A DNA stretch of 64,000 nucleotides from CAITJF01 sp032654645 (GTDB lineage Bacteria > Pseudomonadota > Gammaproteobacteria > Burkholderiales > Gallionellaceae). The notes under the pieces are model-generated. The model did not search any database. It was not told where the DNA came from and was given only the letters and a program-made list of their open reading frames with translations. The stretch spans positions 1-64,000 of the forward strand of contig JAULAW010000002.1 in the NCBI GenBank assembly GCA_032654645.1, in the 5' to 3' direction. This document shows, piece after piece, positions 43,621 to 50,925 of the stretch. The first letter of the stretch is position 1. Each line of letters begins with the position of its first letter. A program made the position numbers and the translations under genes.

Positions 43621-44751
43621 ATGAGTAATTTTCTTCCTTTTTCCCGCCCTACTATAGATGAAGCCACTATCTCCGCAGTGGGTGAAGTGCTGCGCTCCGG
43701 CTGGATTACCAGCGGCCCCAAGGTGCAGGAATTCGAGAAGCAGCTTTCTGCATACTTCGGCGGACGTCCGGTGCGCACCTTCAACTCCGGCACTTGTACC
43801 ATGGAAATCGCCTTGCGCATTGCGGGCATCGGCGCGGGCGACGAAGTCGTCACCACGCCGATTTCCTGGGTGGCCACCGCGAATGTGATCCTCGAAGTCG
43901 GCGCAACGCCGGTGTTCGCCGACATCGATCCTTTCACGCGCAATATCGATCTCGACAAGGTCGAAGCCGCCATCACAACGCGCACCAAGGCCATTATCCC
44001 TGTGTATCTGGCGGGGATGCCGGTGGATATGGACAGGCTGTATGCGATTGCGTCCAAGCACAAATTGCGCGTAGTGGAAGATGCCGCACAAGCCATCGGT
44101 TCGAGCTGGAAGGGTAAGCCTATTGGTTCATTTGGCGGCTCGTCCGGCGATTTCGTCTCGTTCAGTTTTCAGGCCAACAAAAATATCACCACCTCCGAAG
44201 GCGGCTGTCTGGTGCTGAACAACGCGGCAGAAGCCGCGCTCGCGGAAAAGTATCGCCTGCAAGGCGTTACGCGCAGCGGCTGGGACGGCATCGAAGTGGA
44301 TGTGCTGGGCGGCAAGTACAATATGACCGACATCGCAGCCGCAATTGGCCTGGGCCAGTTTGCGCAACTGGAGGCCATTACCGCGCAACGGCGCAAACTG
44401 GCGCGGCATTATTTTGCCACGCTCAGTAAAGATTTCGAGGCGCAAACTGGCGCGCAACTTCCTCTGGCGGATTTCGAGTCTACCAATTGGCATCTGTTTC
44501 AGGTCGTGCTGCCGGAGCGCATTACCCGTGCCGACTTCATGGCGCGGATGAAAGATAGAAACATCGGTGTCGGCTATCACTACGCGCCGATCCACCTGTT
44601 CAAACTGTATCGCGCACTGGGTTTCAAGGAAGGCATGTTCCCGGTCGCCGAACGCGTCGGGAAGCAGATCGTCTCGTTGCCGATGTTCTATGCGATGAAT
44701 GAGGGTGATGTCGAACGGACTTGTGCGGCGATGCGAGAGGTGCTGAGGTAG
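43621..44751 (+). CDS. DegT/ArnB-type sugar aminotransferase
   Basis: 376-residue PLP enzyme. FSRPTIDEATISAVGEVLRS, SGWITSGPKVQEFE and the PLP-lysine segment FQANKNITTSEGG (K187) correspond closely to ArnB, which makes UDP-4-amino-4-deoxy-L-arabinose; other sugar aminotransferases of the family cannot be excluded. It is the third gene of a small envelope-modification group and is followed by a terminator-like hairpin. Confidence 0.85.
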   Translation: MSNFLPFSRPTIDEATISAVGEVLRSGWITSGPKVQEFEKQLSAYFGGRPVRTFNSGTCTMEIALRIAGIGAGDEVVTTPISWVATANVILEVGATPVFADIDPFTRNIDLDKVEAAITTRTKAIIPVYLAGMPVDMDRLYAIASKHKLRVVEDAAQAIGSSWKGKPIGSFGGSSGDFVSFSFQANKNITTSEGGCLVLNNAAEAALAEKYRLQGVTRSGWDGIEVDVLGGKYNMTDIAAAIGLGQFAQLEAITAQRRKLARHYFATLSKDFEAQTGAQLPLADFESTNWHLFQVVLPERITRADFMARMKDRNIGVGYHYAPIHLFKLYRALGFKEGMFPVAERVGKQIVSLPMFYAMNEGDVERTCAAMREVLR

Positions 44752-44780
44752 GGAGCAACGCATAGCGGTTAAGCCAAGGG

Positions 44781-44800
44781 TGGGCACAAAATCGTGCCCA
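44781..44800 (+). terminator. Candidate terminator after aminotransferase gene
   Basis: TGGGCAC-AAAATC-GTGCCCA, a 7-bp perfect stem 30 bp after the stop codon, followed a few bases later by ATTTTAATTTCGTTT. The T-tract is imperfect. The rest of the gap to 45009 has no recognisable gene. Confidence 0.5.
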
Positions 44801-45009
44801 GCCACATTTTAATTTCGTTTCATCATGTCATGCTGCGATAATCAGTGCGGTAGGATGGGTGGCAACAAAGTTACGCGATTCTCTACGCGGTTGTTACGTA
44901 CCACGCTAATTTAGACGCAGCACACCACCCTATTTGAGGATAAAAATCCGGGCGAGTCCCGACCTGATTTGGGAAGAACTCGCCCCTTGCGCTACGCGGG
45001 ATGAATGGA

Positions 45010-45207
45010 CTAGCGCCCTGTGGTTTGTGTCCGCCAAGGATGATCGGGATCGTGGACGGTTTGTTGCCCTTCATGGTGGCGTCGTAGCTGCGTGAAGTAA
45101 CGGCTTTCGCAAGCGCCAGCCAGATCGTATAGAAACGCACTCAGCACCGATGCGGCCTCGTCGGTCATGTTCTCTGGAAACAGCGGTTCGATGTCGATTT
45201 TATTCAT
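45010..45207 (-). CDS. Small transposon-associated protein
   Basis: 65 residues (MNKIDIEPLFPENMTDEAAS onward), no recognised domain. It overlaps the TniB-like gene by 4 bp (ATGA), so it is the last gene of the transposon operon. Function unknown. Confidence 0.55.
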   Translation of the reverse strand: MNKIDIEPLFPENMTDEAASVLSAFLYDLAGACESRYFTQLRRHHEGQQTVHDPDHPWRTQTTGR

Positions 45208-45998
45208 TGCAGCTCCGCTATGGCCTGATGCAGGAGATCATCCGGAATATGGTTGAATCCCTTCGGGACGGCCAAGCGCATGGCGGTGCGGAGGATGCGC
45301 CCCGCCTGGCGCGGCAGCCCCTTCGATGCCTGACGCAATACTTCCATGCCAGAATCAGCCAGCAGGGTGTGCTGGCAACCAGAGCTCTTCAGGGCATGCC
45401 GTATCAGGAGGGCGAACCGTTCGCGCTCCACCACGGGCTTGATCTGAACCCTGACCTGGATGCGGCTATACAGTGCCGCGTAAGGTGCGCGTTCCAGGGT
45501 CTGTGCCAGGCTGGGGTGACCCACCAGCCAGACGCTGATCAGGTCGCGCGAATCGAAGGCGAAGTTGAGGAAGGAGGGGAAGTCGCGGAAGAATTCCGGC
45601 GGCAGATTCTGCGCCTCGTCGATGATCCACACGGGCGTGATCTGTTTGCTGTCGGCCAGTTCGTGAATACGCTCCTTGATGTCGCGCCACAACTGGGCGC
45701 GCCGGTAGGCGGGCTCGATTCCCAAGGCTCGTGCCAGCCCCCGGTAGAGGTCGATGCGGCCGAAGTCGGTCTCGGCCTGATAGATCAACTGATAGCGGTG
45801 CGGGTTCAGAGCGCGGGTGAGGTTGCGCAGCGCCGCAGTTTTGCCGACGCCCGGCTCTCCGGTGATCAGCCCGATGCCCGGGGATTGCAGCAGCCAATTG
45901 AAACGCTCGGCCAATTGCGCCAGTGCACCATCATCCCAGAGTTCTGCGGTTTCCTTTCCCAAGGGCGCGTGGCGCAAACCAAAATGCTGTAGGTACAT
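45204..45998 (-). CDS. TniB/ExeA-like AAA transposition helper
   Basis: 264-residue AAA ATPase: MYLQHFGLRHAPLGKETAEL start, Walker A GEPGVGKTAALR, Walker B VWIIDEAQNLP. This type assists DDE transposases in target choice and is also found in ExeA-like proteins. ATG 45998 follows AGGAGG; the frame extends to 46205 inside the transposase gene. Two bases after the truncated transposase gene. Confidence 0.85.
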   Translation of the reverse strand: MYLQHFGLRHAPLGKETAELWDDGALAQLAERFNWLLQSPGIGLITGEPGVGKTAALRNLTRALNPHRYQLIYQAETDFGRIDLYRGLARALGIEPAYRRAQLWRDIKERIHELADSKQITPVWIIDEAQNLPPEFFRDFPSFLNFAFDSRDLISVWLVGHPSLAQTLERAPYAALYSRIQVRVQIKPVVERERFALLIRHALKSSGCQHTLLADSGMEVLRQASKGLPRQAGRILRTAMRLAVPKGFNHIPDDLLHQAIAELQ

Positions 45999-45999
45999 A

Positions 46000-46629
46000 T
46001 CAAACCTCCTTCGCGTCGTGATATTGCTGATAGGCCAGTTCCACCAGATTCGGGCCGTCGCGGACGATTTCGTTGGCCGCGCCAGGATCATCTGGCTTGC
46101 GGCGAGCGCGCCTGATGTTGGCGATGGCATCGAGCGGCGTGGCCGCGCCGACCCTTTCGCCGATGTCGTTCTCGACGCCGACCACGCTGCCGGAATGAGG
46201 GTCAACTACCAGCTTGACGGTTTTGCCGGCAAGTTCGTAGGGGACTTCAAAGCGTTTCCCCAGATAGGACACGGTGCCATCCTTGTGCACGTATCGTGTC
46301 ATGCGATGGTGGAACAGCTCGTCGAGCTGCGCGGCGCGCTGCCCCAGGCTGCGGATCTTCGCCAAATCCTGCTGGTATCGGGCAAGCGGAGTCATGCCGC
46401 CGAGCCCCGCATGGGCGGTGCGGTGATAGATATGTTCCAGCCAAGCCCATAGCCGTGCGTTGAGGTCGTCCAGGCAGGTGATGTGCCGTTCGTCGAGTTC
46501 GCTCAAGAACTGGTCACGGAAAGTGCGATGCCAACGCTCCAGCTTGCCCTTGATCGCCACGCCATAATGCCGTGCCATGTCGGCGTAGGTGGCGTTGAGT
46601 TCCGGCTCGTAGCGGCAAGGTTTCGTCAC
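46000..46629 (-). pseudogene. DDE transposase, 5'-truncated
   Basis: 209 residues covering only the end of an integrase-core transposase (KGKLERWHRTFRDQFL with the catalytic Glu) and its C-terminal Mu-type domain (YVHKDGTVSYLGKRFEVPYE). The DNA-binding N-terminus and the two catalytic Asp residues are missing, so the element cannot move alone. Just upstream (46652-46681) lie repeats that look like a transposon end, suggesting an internal deletion. Confidence 0.75.
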
Positions 46630-47432
46630 GGCTGATTTGAGATTGTCCGGCTTATGTGCCCAACCTTGTTATGTGCCCAACTGTGCCGTAGCGTATGGGA
46701 TCCGGGGCGTGGCACATTAATGCCGGCTTTGCGGATAAAGTGCGCAGCGCGACATGTTACCGCCGCCGATCCAATCGGCACCAGCGGCGCACAGGTGCGC
46801 AAAAACACATGTCGATCCTCAGTGACCGGGCGGCCGTTCTTGAGGTAATCGATGATGGCTGCACCTACCACCGCCGACAATGGATAGGTAGTGTGGTTGC
46901 CGGCCTTGCGCTCGCGAATTCTCATTCGCTCGCGGCGCCAGTCTATGTCATCAAGCTGGAGGGCTGCCACCTCGCACGCACGAAGCCCATAGGTGGCGAG
47001 CAGAAGCAGCATTGCGTAGTCACGCTTGCCGCTGACAGAGCGCCGATCGACGCCCATGAGCACCTGCTCGACCTGATCCCACGGAATCGAGCGCGGGATG
47101 CCAGAGAGACGATACGATTGCGGAAACTCAACGACCGCACTCAAATCCTTGGCCAGTATCTCCCAGCCATACCATCGCCGTGGAGCAATGCAGGCCGGCA
47201 GGCGGGAGCAGGTATGCCGACATCCTGGGCAACAAAATCGCGGAATGGGGACAGGGTTCAACTTGTTGCAAATTGGCGAACCCCGATCCGCCTTGCGGTG
47301 ATAGCAGCCATGACGCCAGAGACTGTTCATGCCACAATGCGGGCATGCGTGTGGCCGGTAAACTTCCGGGGTGTGGAATAGTGTTTCGACATGTTGATTG
47401 AGCGTGGTGATACCCGATACAATCCGATGCAT
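46626..47432 (-). pseudogene. Chimera: transposase zinc-ribbon joined to recombinase fragment
   Basis: 268 codons in one frame but with two unrelated parts. Residues 1-92 are a transposase-type zinc-ribbon N-terminus (HACPHCG, CCPGCRHTCSRLPACI). From about residue 93 it is the catalytic core of a tyrosine recombinase (YGLRACEVAALQLDDIDW with the first Arg, SHTLRHS with the His-x-x-Arg box). It is cut off just after that by transposon-end sequence, so the nucleophilic Tyr is missing. It cannot be a working recombinase. Confidence 0.7.
46652..46681. repeat. Tandem TTATGTGCCCAAC repeats (transposon end)
   Basis: TTATGTGCCCAAC occurs at 46652-46664 and 46669-46681, a 17-bp period. Directly repeated short boxes at an element end are typical transposase-binding sites of Mu/Tn7-like transposons. 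They lie at the junction between transposase remnant and disrupted recombinase. Confidence 0.55.
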
Positions 47433-47697
47433 AGGCCGATCTCCCTGATGTTGTGAAAAGTGTCAGAACTTCCCACGGTAACAGAGGTGCATCGGCCTTT
47501 CTATTGCTCAAACTGTTGCGCAGAAATTGAGGTGCTGTTCTTTTAGAGGCCCTGAAGATTCTCGGGATGTTTGTTGATGCTGCGCATTAGACTGCGAGGG
47601 TCGTTAAAGCGGTGAACCGCGTGAGAAATCGTCAGAATTCAGTGATCCCATCATTTGATTTTTGTTGCCACCCTGCCACGCATATGCGGGGCATGTT
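47433..47697. other. Mobile-element debris left of the island
   Basis: No gene is supported. With the island-end region 47698-47958 it makes a gene-free stretch of over 500 bp between the chimeric pseudogene and the first island gene; the right part carries the att-like repeat and integrase-arm-like boxes annotated separately. Confidence 0.5.
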
Positions 47698-47750
47698 GCG
47701 TATTTACCGGGTTACCGGGCGAGTTAGGATGTGTAATTGGAGGGGGGGTC
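47698..47750. mobile_element. Island left attachment site (attL-like)
   Basis: GCGTATTTAC (47698-47707) then TACCGGGCGAGTTAGGATGT (47713-47732) and a degenerate copy of the tRNA-Cys 3' end up to 47750. The same series occurs at 61593-61657. The 38-bp core differs from the right copy by about one substitution and one indel. Confidence 0.75.
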
Positions 47751-47813
47751 ACACCCACATTAACCGCCAAAAATGGCTACAGCACTTGATTGTGCAATCA
47801 TATCAACCACGAG

Positions 47814-47833
47814 TTACCACGTTTGTTACCACG
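47814..47833. repeat. Integrase arm-type boxes, left end
   Basis: TTACCACG at 47814-47821 and again at 47826-47833. The same box is found at 61521-61528 and, inverted as CGTGGTAA, at 61497-61504 beside the right att site, with variants at 61481 and 61554. This distribution fits arm-type integrase binding sites at both ends of the island. Confidence 0.6.
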
Positions 47834-47958
47834 GTTGCGGCTTTGATACCGTGCAGTTTACAGAGCACTACCCGGTTTAACAATCAACTTGAACATCAAC
47901 GCGGGGAGCCACCTTGGGGCAGACGGGAAGCATGGCATATTGACTAAAGCCGATGAAC

Positions 47959-48243
47959 TTACCCTTCGTCGCACGCTGAGCCATTGTAAAGAATTTTGCC
48001 GGTCAGCCTCGAAATAACGATGACTCGACTACCGCGCAGAGCCAGCATTCCATCTGCCCAAGGTGCATAAACATACCAGCAAGGTTGATCCAAGTTAATG
48101 CCGTAGATGCGGCAATTTTCAGGCTTCTTGCTGTAGCACTCGAATTGTCCGCCATGAGGGGTGGCAACGCTCGCCGCAATTGCCAAGGCACACTGTTTGG
48201 TGATGGGCGGAAACTGTTTTATGTTTGAGTTCTGATGTTTCAT
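47959..48243 (-). CDS. Hypothetical protein
   Basis: 94 residues from ATG 48243 (a GTG at 48261 is an alternative; neither has a strong ribosome-binding site). Features: four or five cysteines (QCALAIA, FECYSKK, NCRIYG, PCWYVYAPW, ACDEG), a possible short secretory-like helix and a strand-rich end (LRGSRVIVISRLTGKILYNG). No family recognised. Confidence 0.5.
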   Translation of the reverse strand: MKHQNSNIKQFPPITKQCALAIAASVATPHGGQFECYSKKPENCRIYGINLDQPCWYVYAPWADGMLALRGSRVIVISRLTGKILYNGSACDEG

Positions 48244-48409
48244 GCCGGGATCAACCTGCACTCGTGTTCAGTTCCACCGCAAAATCCGCCACGCCGATCC
48301 TGAACAGAAACCTGGCGGCAGTATCCAGCGTTTAAAATTTCCCATGTTTCACGCTTGGTAGTTTCCAGTGGCTTGCCGTAGCGATAATCATGTAGCCTTG
48401 CGCCATCTC

Positions 48410-48913
48410 TCAGGCCAATCTATCCTGCATCGCGCCATCAGGCGAGCCAATGAAGCTGCCAGCGATTGCATCGAAAACTTTCATCACGAATACACCGATG
48501 TCAGGCTCCTTGCTGGATCGAGGCCCAGCCACGTTGAGAATTTCGATCTGGGTCGAGGCCAGCCAACTTGTGATTGCGTCTTGCCAGTTCATTTCTGGAT
48601 AAACATGCAGCCACGGTTTGCGCAGATGTTTGGCGAATGAAACCGTTTGCTTGCTGCCGCCGCTAAGCTCCGGGTTAATCGTCAAGATAAGCGTGGCATC
48701 GGAATCTTGGACATTGGCTTTGTTGCGCTGTCGATACCCGCCGCCACCCGGCATTTCGGCCAGTTGGTATTTTGCCGGAATGACACCATCTTCAGCCATG
48801 CGCCCGGCAGGACACCAACCGCCGTACGGAATATTATGAGCAATAGCCCAATCAAGTGCGGCACGATCCGCGCCGGTTTGTCCGCCGGAAATAATCTTAT
48901 TAACAAATCCCAT
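48410..48913 (-). CDS. SLOG-family (cpYpsA/MoCo-carrier-like) protein
   Basis: 167-residue Rossmann-type protein with the diagnostic N-terminal loop IISGGQTGADRAALDWAI and the later LTINPELSGGSKQTVSFAK and KPWLHVYP motifs of the cpYpsA-related SLOG family, once called molybdenum cofactor carrier-like. SLOG proteins are thought to bind nucleotides or nucleotide-derived ligands and recur in antiviral systems. Start at ATG 48913 fits the family; an abutting GTG at 48958 also exists. Downstream of the unknown 48959-50032 gene on the same strand, so part of a three-gene operon. The Mo-carrier name should not be linked to the distant moa genes. Confidence 0.82.
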   Translation of the reverse strand: MGFVNKIISGGQTGADRAALDWAIAHNIPYGGWCPAGRMAEDGVIPAKYQLAEMPGGGGYRQRNKANVQDSDATLILTINPELSGGSKQTVSFAKHLRKPWLHVYPEMNWQDAITSWLASTQIEILNVAGPRSSKEPDIGVFVMKVFDAIAGSFIGSPDGAMQDRLA

Positions 48914-48958
48914 GAACCTTATTCCACCCCGCTGTAACTTTTGGTATCGCCAATCCAC

Positions 48959-50032
48959 TCATTGAATTTCAATCGGTCGTCCATTCACTGTAATGTGATC
49001 GGCAGCTCGCTCCAGCCGAATATTCCGGGTTCTGGAAACTTCAGCGCGCAGATCAACCAAGTCGGCTAGGCGCACCTTGCAATCATCCACCCAGTGACCG
49101 CCTGCGGGGCAACCAAAGGCCAAACCATCAATATCAAAACGCAACAAGCCATCGGCGTATGACAAGGTAACCAAACCTTCGGGAGACGCAAAACCATCCA
49201 TTGGCTGTAGCCATTTGAGAATTGCCCGAAACACTCGTGGCGCAGCCCATAAATTGGGCAGCCCAAGATTCAAGCTGCTCATCATGGACTGATGCCGCTC
49301 AAAATCCTCCCCGAGTTTAAGGCAGTCTGGCGTAACAGAGTTGCCGAATGCAGTGCGCCAAATAGACAAAACCGTGCTGACGATTTTTCCCCGCGGTGCT
49401 TGGCTGGGCAAAGCCCGTTCATCCCATACAGCTTGCCGCTTGGAATTACCTGTTCCGACGATTACCCAGTTTGCGATCCACTTCTCACCTGCCAGAAAAT
49501 GAAGCTCCATCCCCTCATGTATTCCAGTCCACACGAGAGAATCCTCAGATTCTGGCGATGGATAGAAGCCGATCTCCCGCAATGCGACAGGAACCGCCAC
49601 CACTTCAAGTGCCCGTTCGATAAAAAACTGTGCGCCAGCCTTATCGACAAAATGTTCAAGCTCCTCCGGCGTAATATCGTTTCTATCAATGATCTCCTTC
49701 AAGTCCTGCAACGCAGAGTCAAAATCGGCTTGAGCCTGTGAACGCGAAATGATCTCAATGTCCGCATCAGTCATTTTGCTGATAGGAATCAGGCAGCGGT
49801 CTGCCACATAAATGCTCCTGCTTTGCTTGCCATGGCAATCAATAGGTTCGCCGAGTGCTTGCGCAAGCCAGGCAAACACCGGTTTATTGCTGCCGACCAG
49901 CGACGTAACCATCCCTGCGGGTTCTCGCAGCACAACCAGTTTGCCAATGTCAGATTCCCCAACTCGCTTCAGTGCTGCCACCATGCCAACTCTGCCAATT
50001 GTGTTTTCCGGGATAGGGATCGCGCCCATCAT
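48959..50032 (-). CDS. Unknown protein in HD-SLOG operon
   Basis: About 357 residues, no recognised domain, no signal peptide or membrane helix. Visible features: an N-terminal strand/glycine part (VAALKRVGESDIGKLVVLRE), an acidic helical segment (SALQDLKEIIDRNDITPEEL) and a C-terminal Trp- and Gly-rich region. ATG 50032 overlaps the stop of the HD gene (ATGA); the next ATG at 50029 has a better distance to GGAGG. Tight coupling to the HD hydrolase and SLOG genes implies a joint function; it could be the effector of the module (inference). Confidence 0.7.
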   Translation of the reverse strand: MMGAIPIPENTIGRVGMVAALKRVGESDIGKLVVLREPAGMVTSLVGSNKPVFAWLAQALGEPIDCHGKQSRSIYVADRCLIPISKMTDADIEIISRSQAQADFDSALQDLKEIIDRNDITPEELEHFVDKAGAQFFIERALEVVAVPVALREIGFYPSPESEDSLVWTGIHEGMELHFLAGEKWIANWVIVGTGNSKRQAVWDERALPSQAPRGKIVSTVLSIWRTAFGNSVTPDCLKLGEDFERHQSMMSSLNLGLPNLWAAPRVFRAILKWLQPMDGFASPEGLVTLSYADGLLRFDIDGLAFGCPAGGHWVDDCKVRLADLVDLRAEVSRTRNIRLERAADHITVNGRPIEIQ

Positions 50033-50676
50033 TCACCTCCGGCAAATTGACGTGCTTTGGATACATCCCCTGCGGTTCCCACCAGTTCGCACAGAAGCAC
50101 AACCGAACGAGCGAACTCGTCACGAATCGGATTGCTCCAGCCAACTGAAAGCGCCTTCAGGCTGCCGAGGTAATACCAGCATTGCTTTGCGCTGGTGTTG
50201 TTCTCAGTTTTCTCCATCCGCCTCTTCCAAGCCACTGCGCCTACTACTCTGATGTCACGCAACGTATTGGTGATGTTGTGCAACTTATCCGCGCAAGTTA
50301 CCAGTTTTGTTGTGCCCGGCTTCTTCCGCATCTCCTTCAAATACGCTTCCTTGCGAGGCCGCCATTCAGGCTTTGGGTTGTCAAAAGTGTCGGTGCAGGC
50401 TTCCACGATTTCAGCAACCTCACCACCGAAGAGAACTCGCACCGTTTCAAGCATGGGGCGCCCGCCGCAGTCTTCAGCGGCATCGTGCAACAGTGCTGCA
50501 ATGGCCTGTGTTTCGTTACCGCCATATTCCATCACCAAGCCACTCACCGCCATCAAGTGAGAGATATAGGGAGCGCCCAAACCTTTGCGGGCTTGCTTGC
50601 TGTGGATTTCGTTGGCGAACTGAAGCGCCAAAGCGAACTTCGGCGAAAGTAAAGATTTGTTGGTTTTGTTAGACAT
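50029..50676 (-). CDS. HD-domain hydrolase, Mesh1/SpoT-like
   Basis: 215 residues dominated by a metal-dependent HD hydrolase domain: H40 (PYISHLMAV), H64-D65 (ALLHDAAED) and D130 (CADKLHNI). The layout, including FGGEVAEIVEACTD and the AYLKEM...KLVTCADKLHN stretch, closely follows Mesh1-type small alarmone hydrolases and the SpoT hydrolase domain, which remove pyrophosphate from ppGpp. There is no synthetase domain. Upstream, 50677-50925 is a gap holding its promoter but no gene. A role in degrading a nucleotide signal fits its partner SLOG gene. Confidence 0.82.
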   Translation of the reverse strand: MSNKTNKSLLSPKFALALQFANEIHSKQARKGLGAPYISHLMAVSGLVMEYGGNETQAIAALLHDAAEDCGGRPMLETVRVLFGGEVAEIVEACTDTFDNPKPEWRPRKEAYLKEMRKKPGTTKLVTCADKLHNITNTLRDIRVVGAVAWKRRMEKTENNTSAKQCWYYLGSLKALSVGWSNPIRDEFARSVVLLCELVGTAGDVSKARQFAGGE

Positions 50677-50925
50677 GAAGAGTCTCCTTTGTCAGAGCGA
50701 CCAGGAAAAAACTAAAGCCGTATCCCCTAGCCAAAGATCGGCAGGTCATTTCGGATGGTTGATTCAGTGGGGGTGGTGAAGGCTGCGTGAGTCGCGAGTA
50801 GAAATCGCATCAGCCACGACCGAATTATCCGCTCAATCGCTATGGAAGGCAAATGCGATTTTGCAAAACGCTTGAACCACTCGCCAACGAGATGCCAATC
50901 ATATGGCCGTGCCGCTTAATCCAAC

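Noticed and set aside
44781..44800. Left end of the TniB transposon (shares GTGCCCA with the 46652 repeats)
   Set aside because: Only seven bases are shared and there is no tandem repetition; a terminator for the aminotransferase gene is the simpler reading.
47612..47947. 111-codon frame at the left island end
   Set aside because: It runs through the att repeat and arm boxes, has no domain and no ribosome-binding site.
48410..48913. Assigning the MoCo-carrier-like protein to molybdenum cofactor metabolism
   Set aside because: The name is historical; it sits in a mobile island in an operon with an HD hydrolase, far from the moa genes, and the SLOG loop indicates nucleotide-ligand binding.
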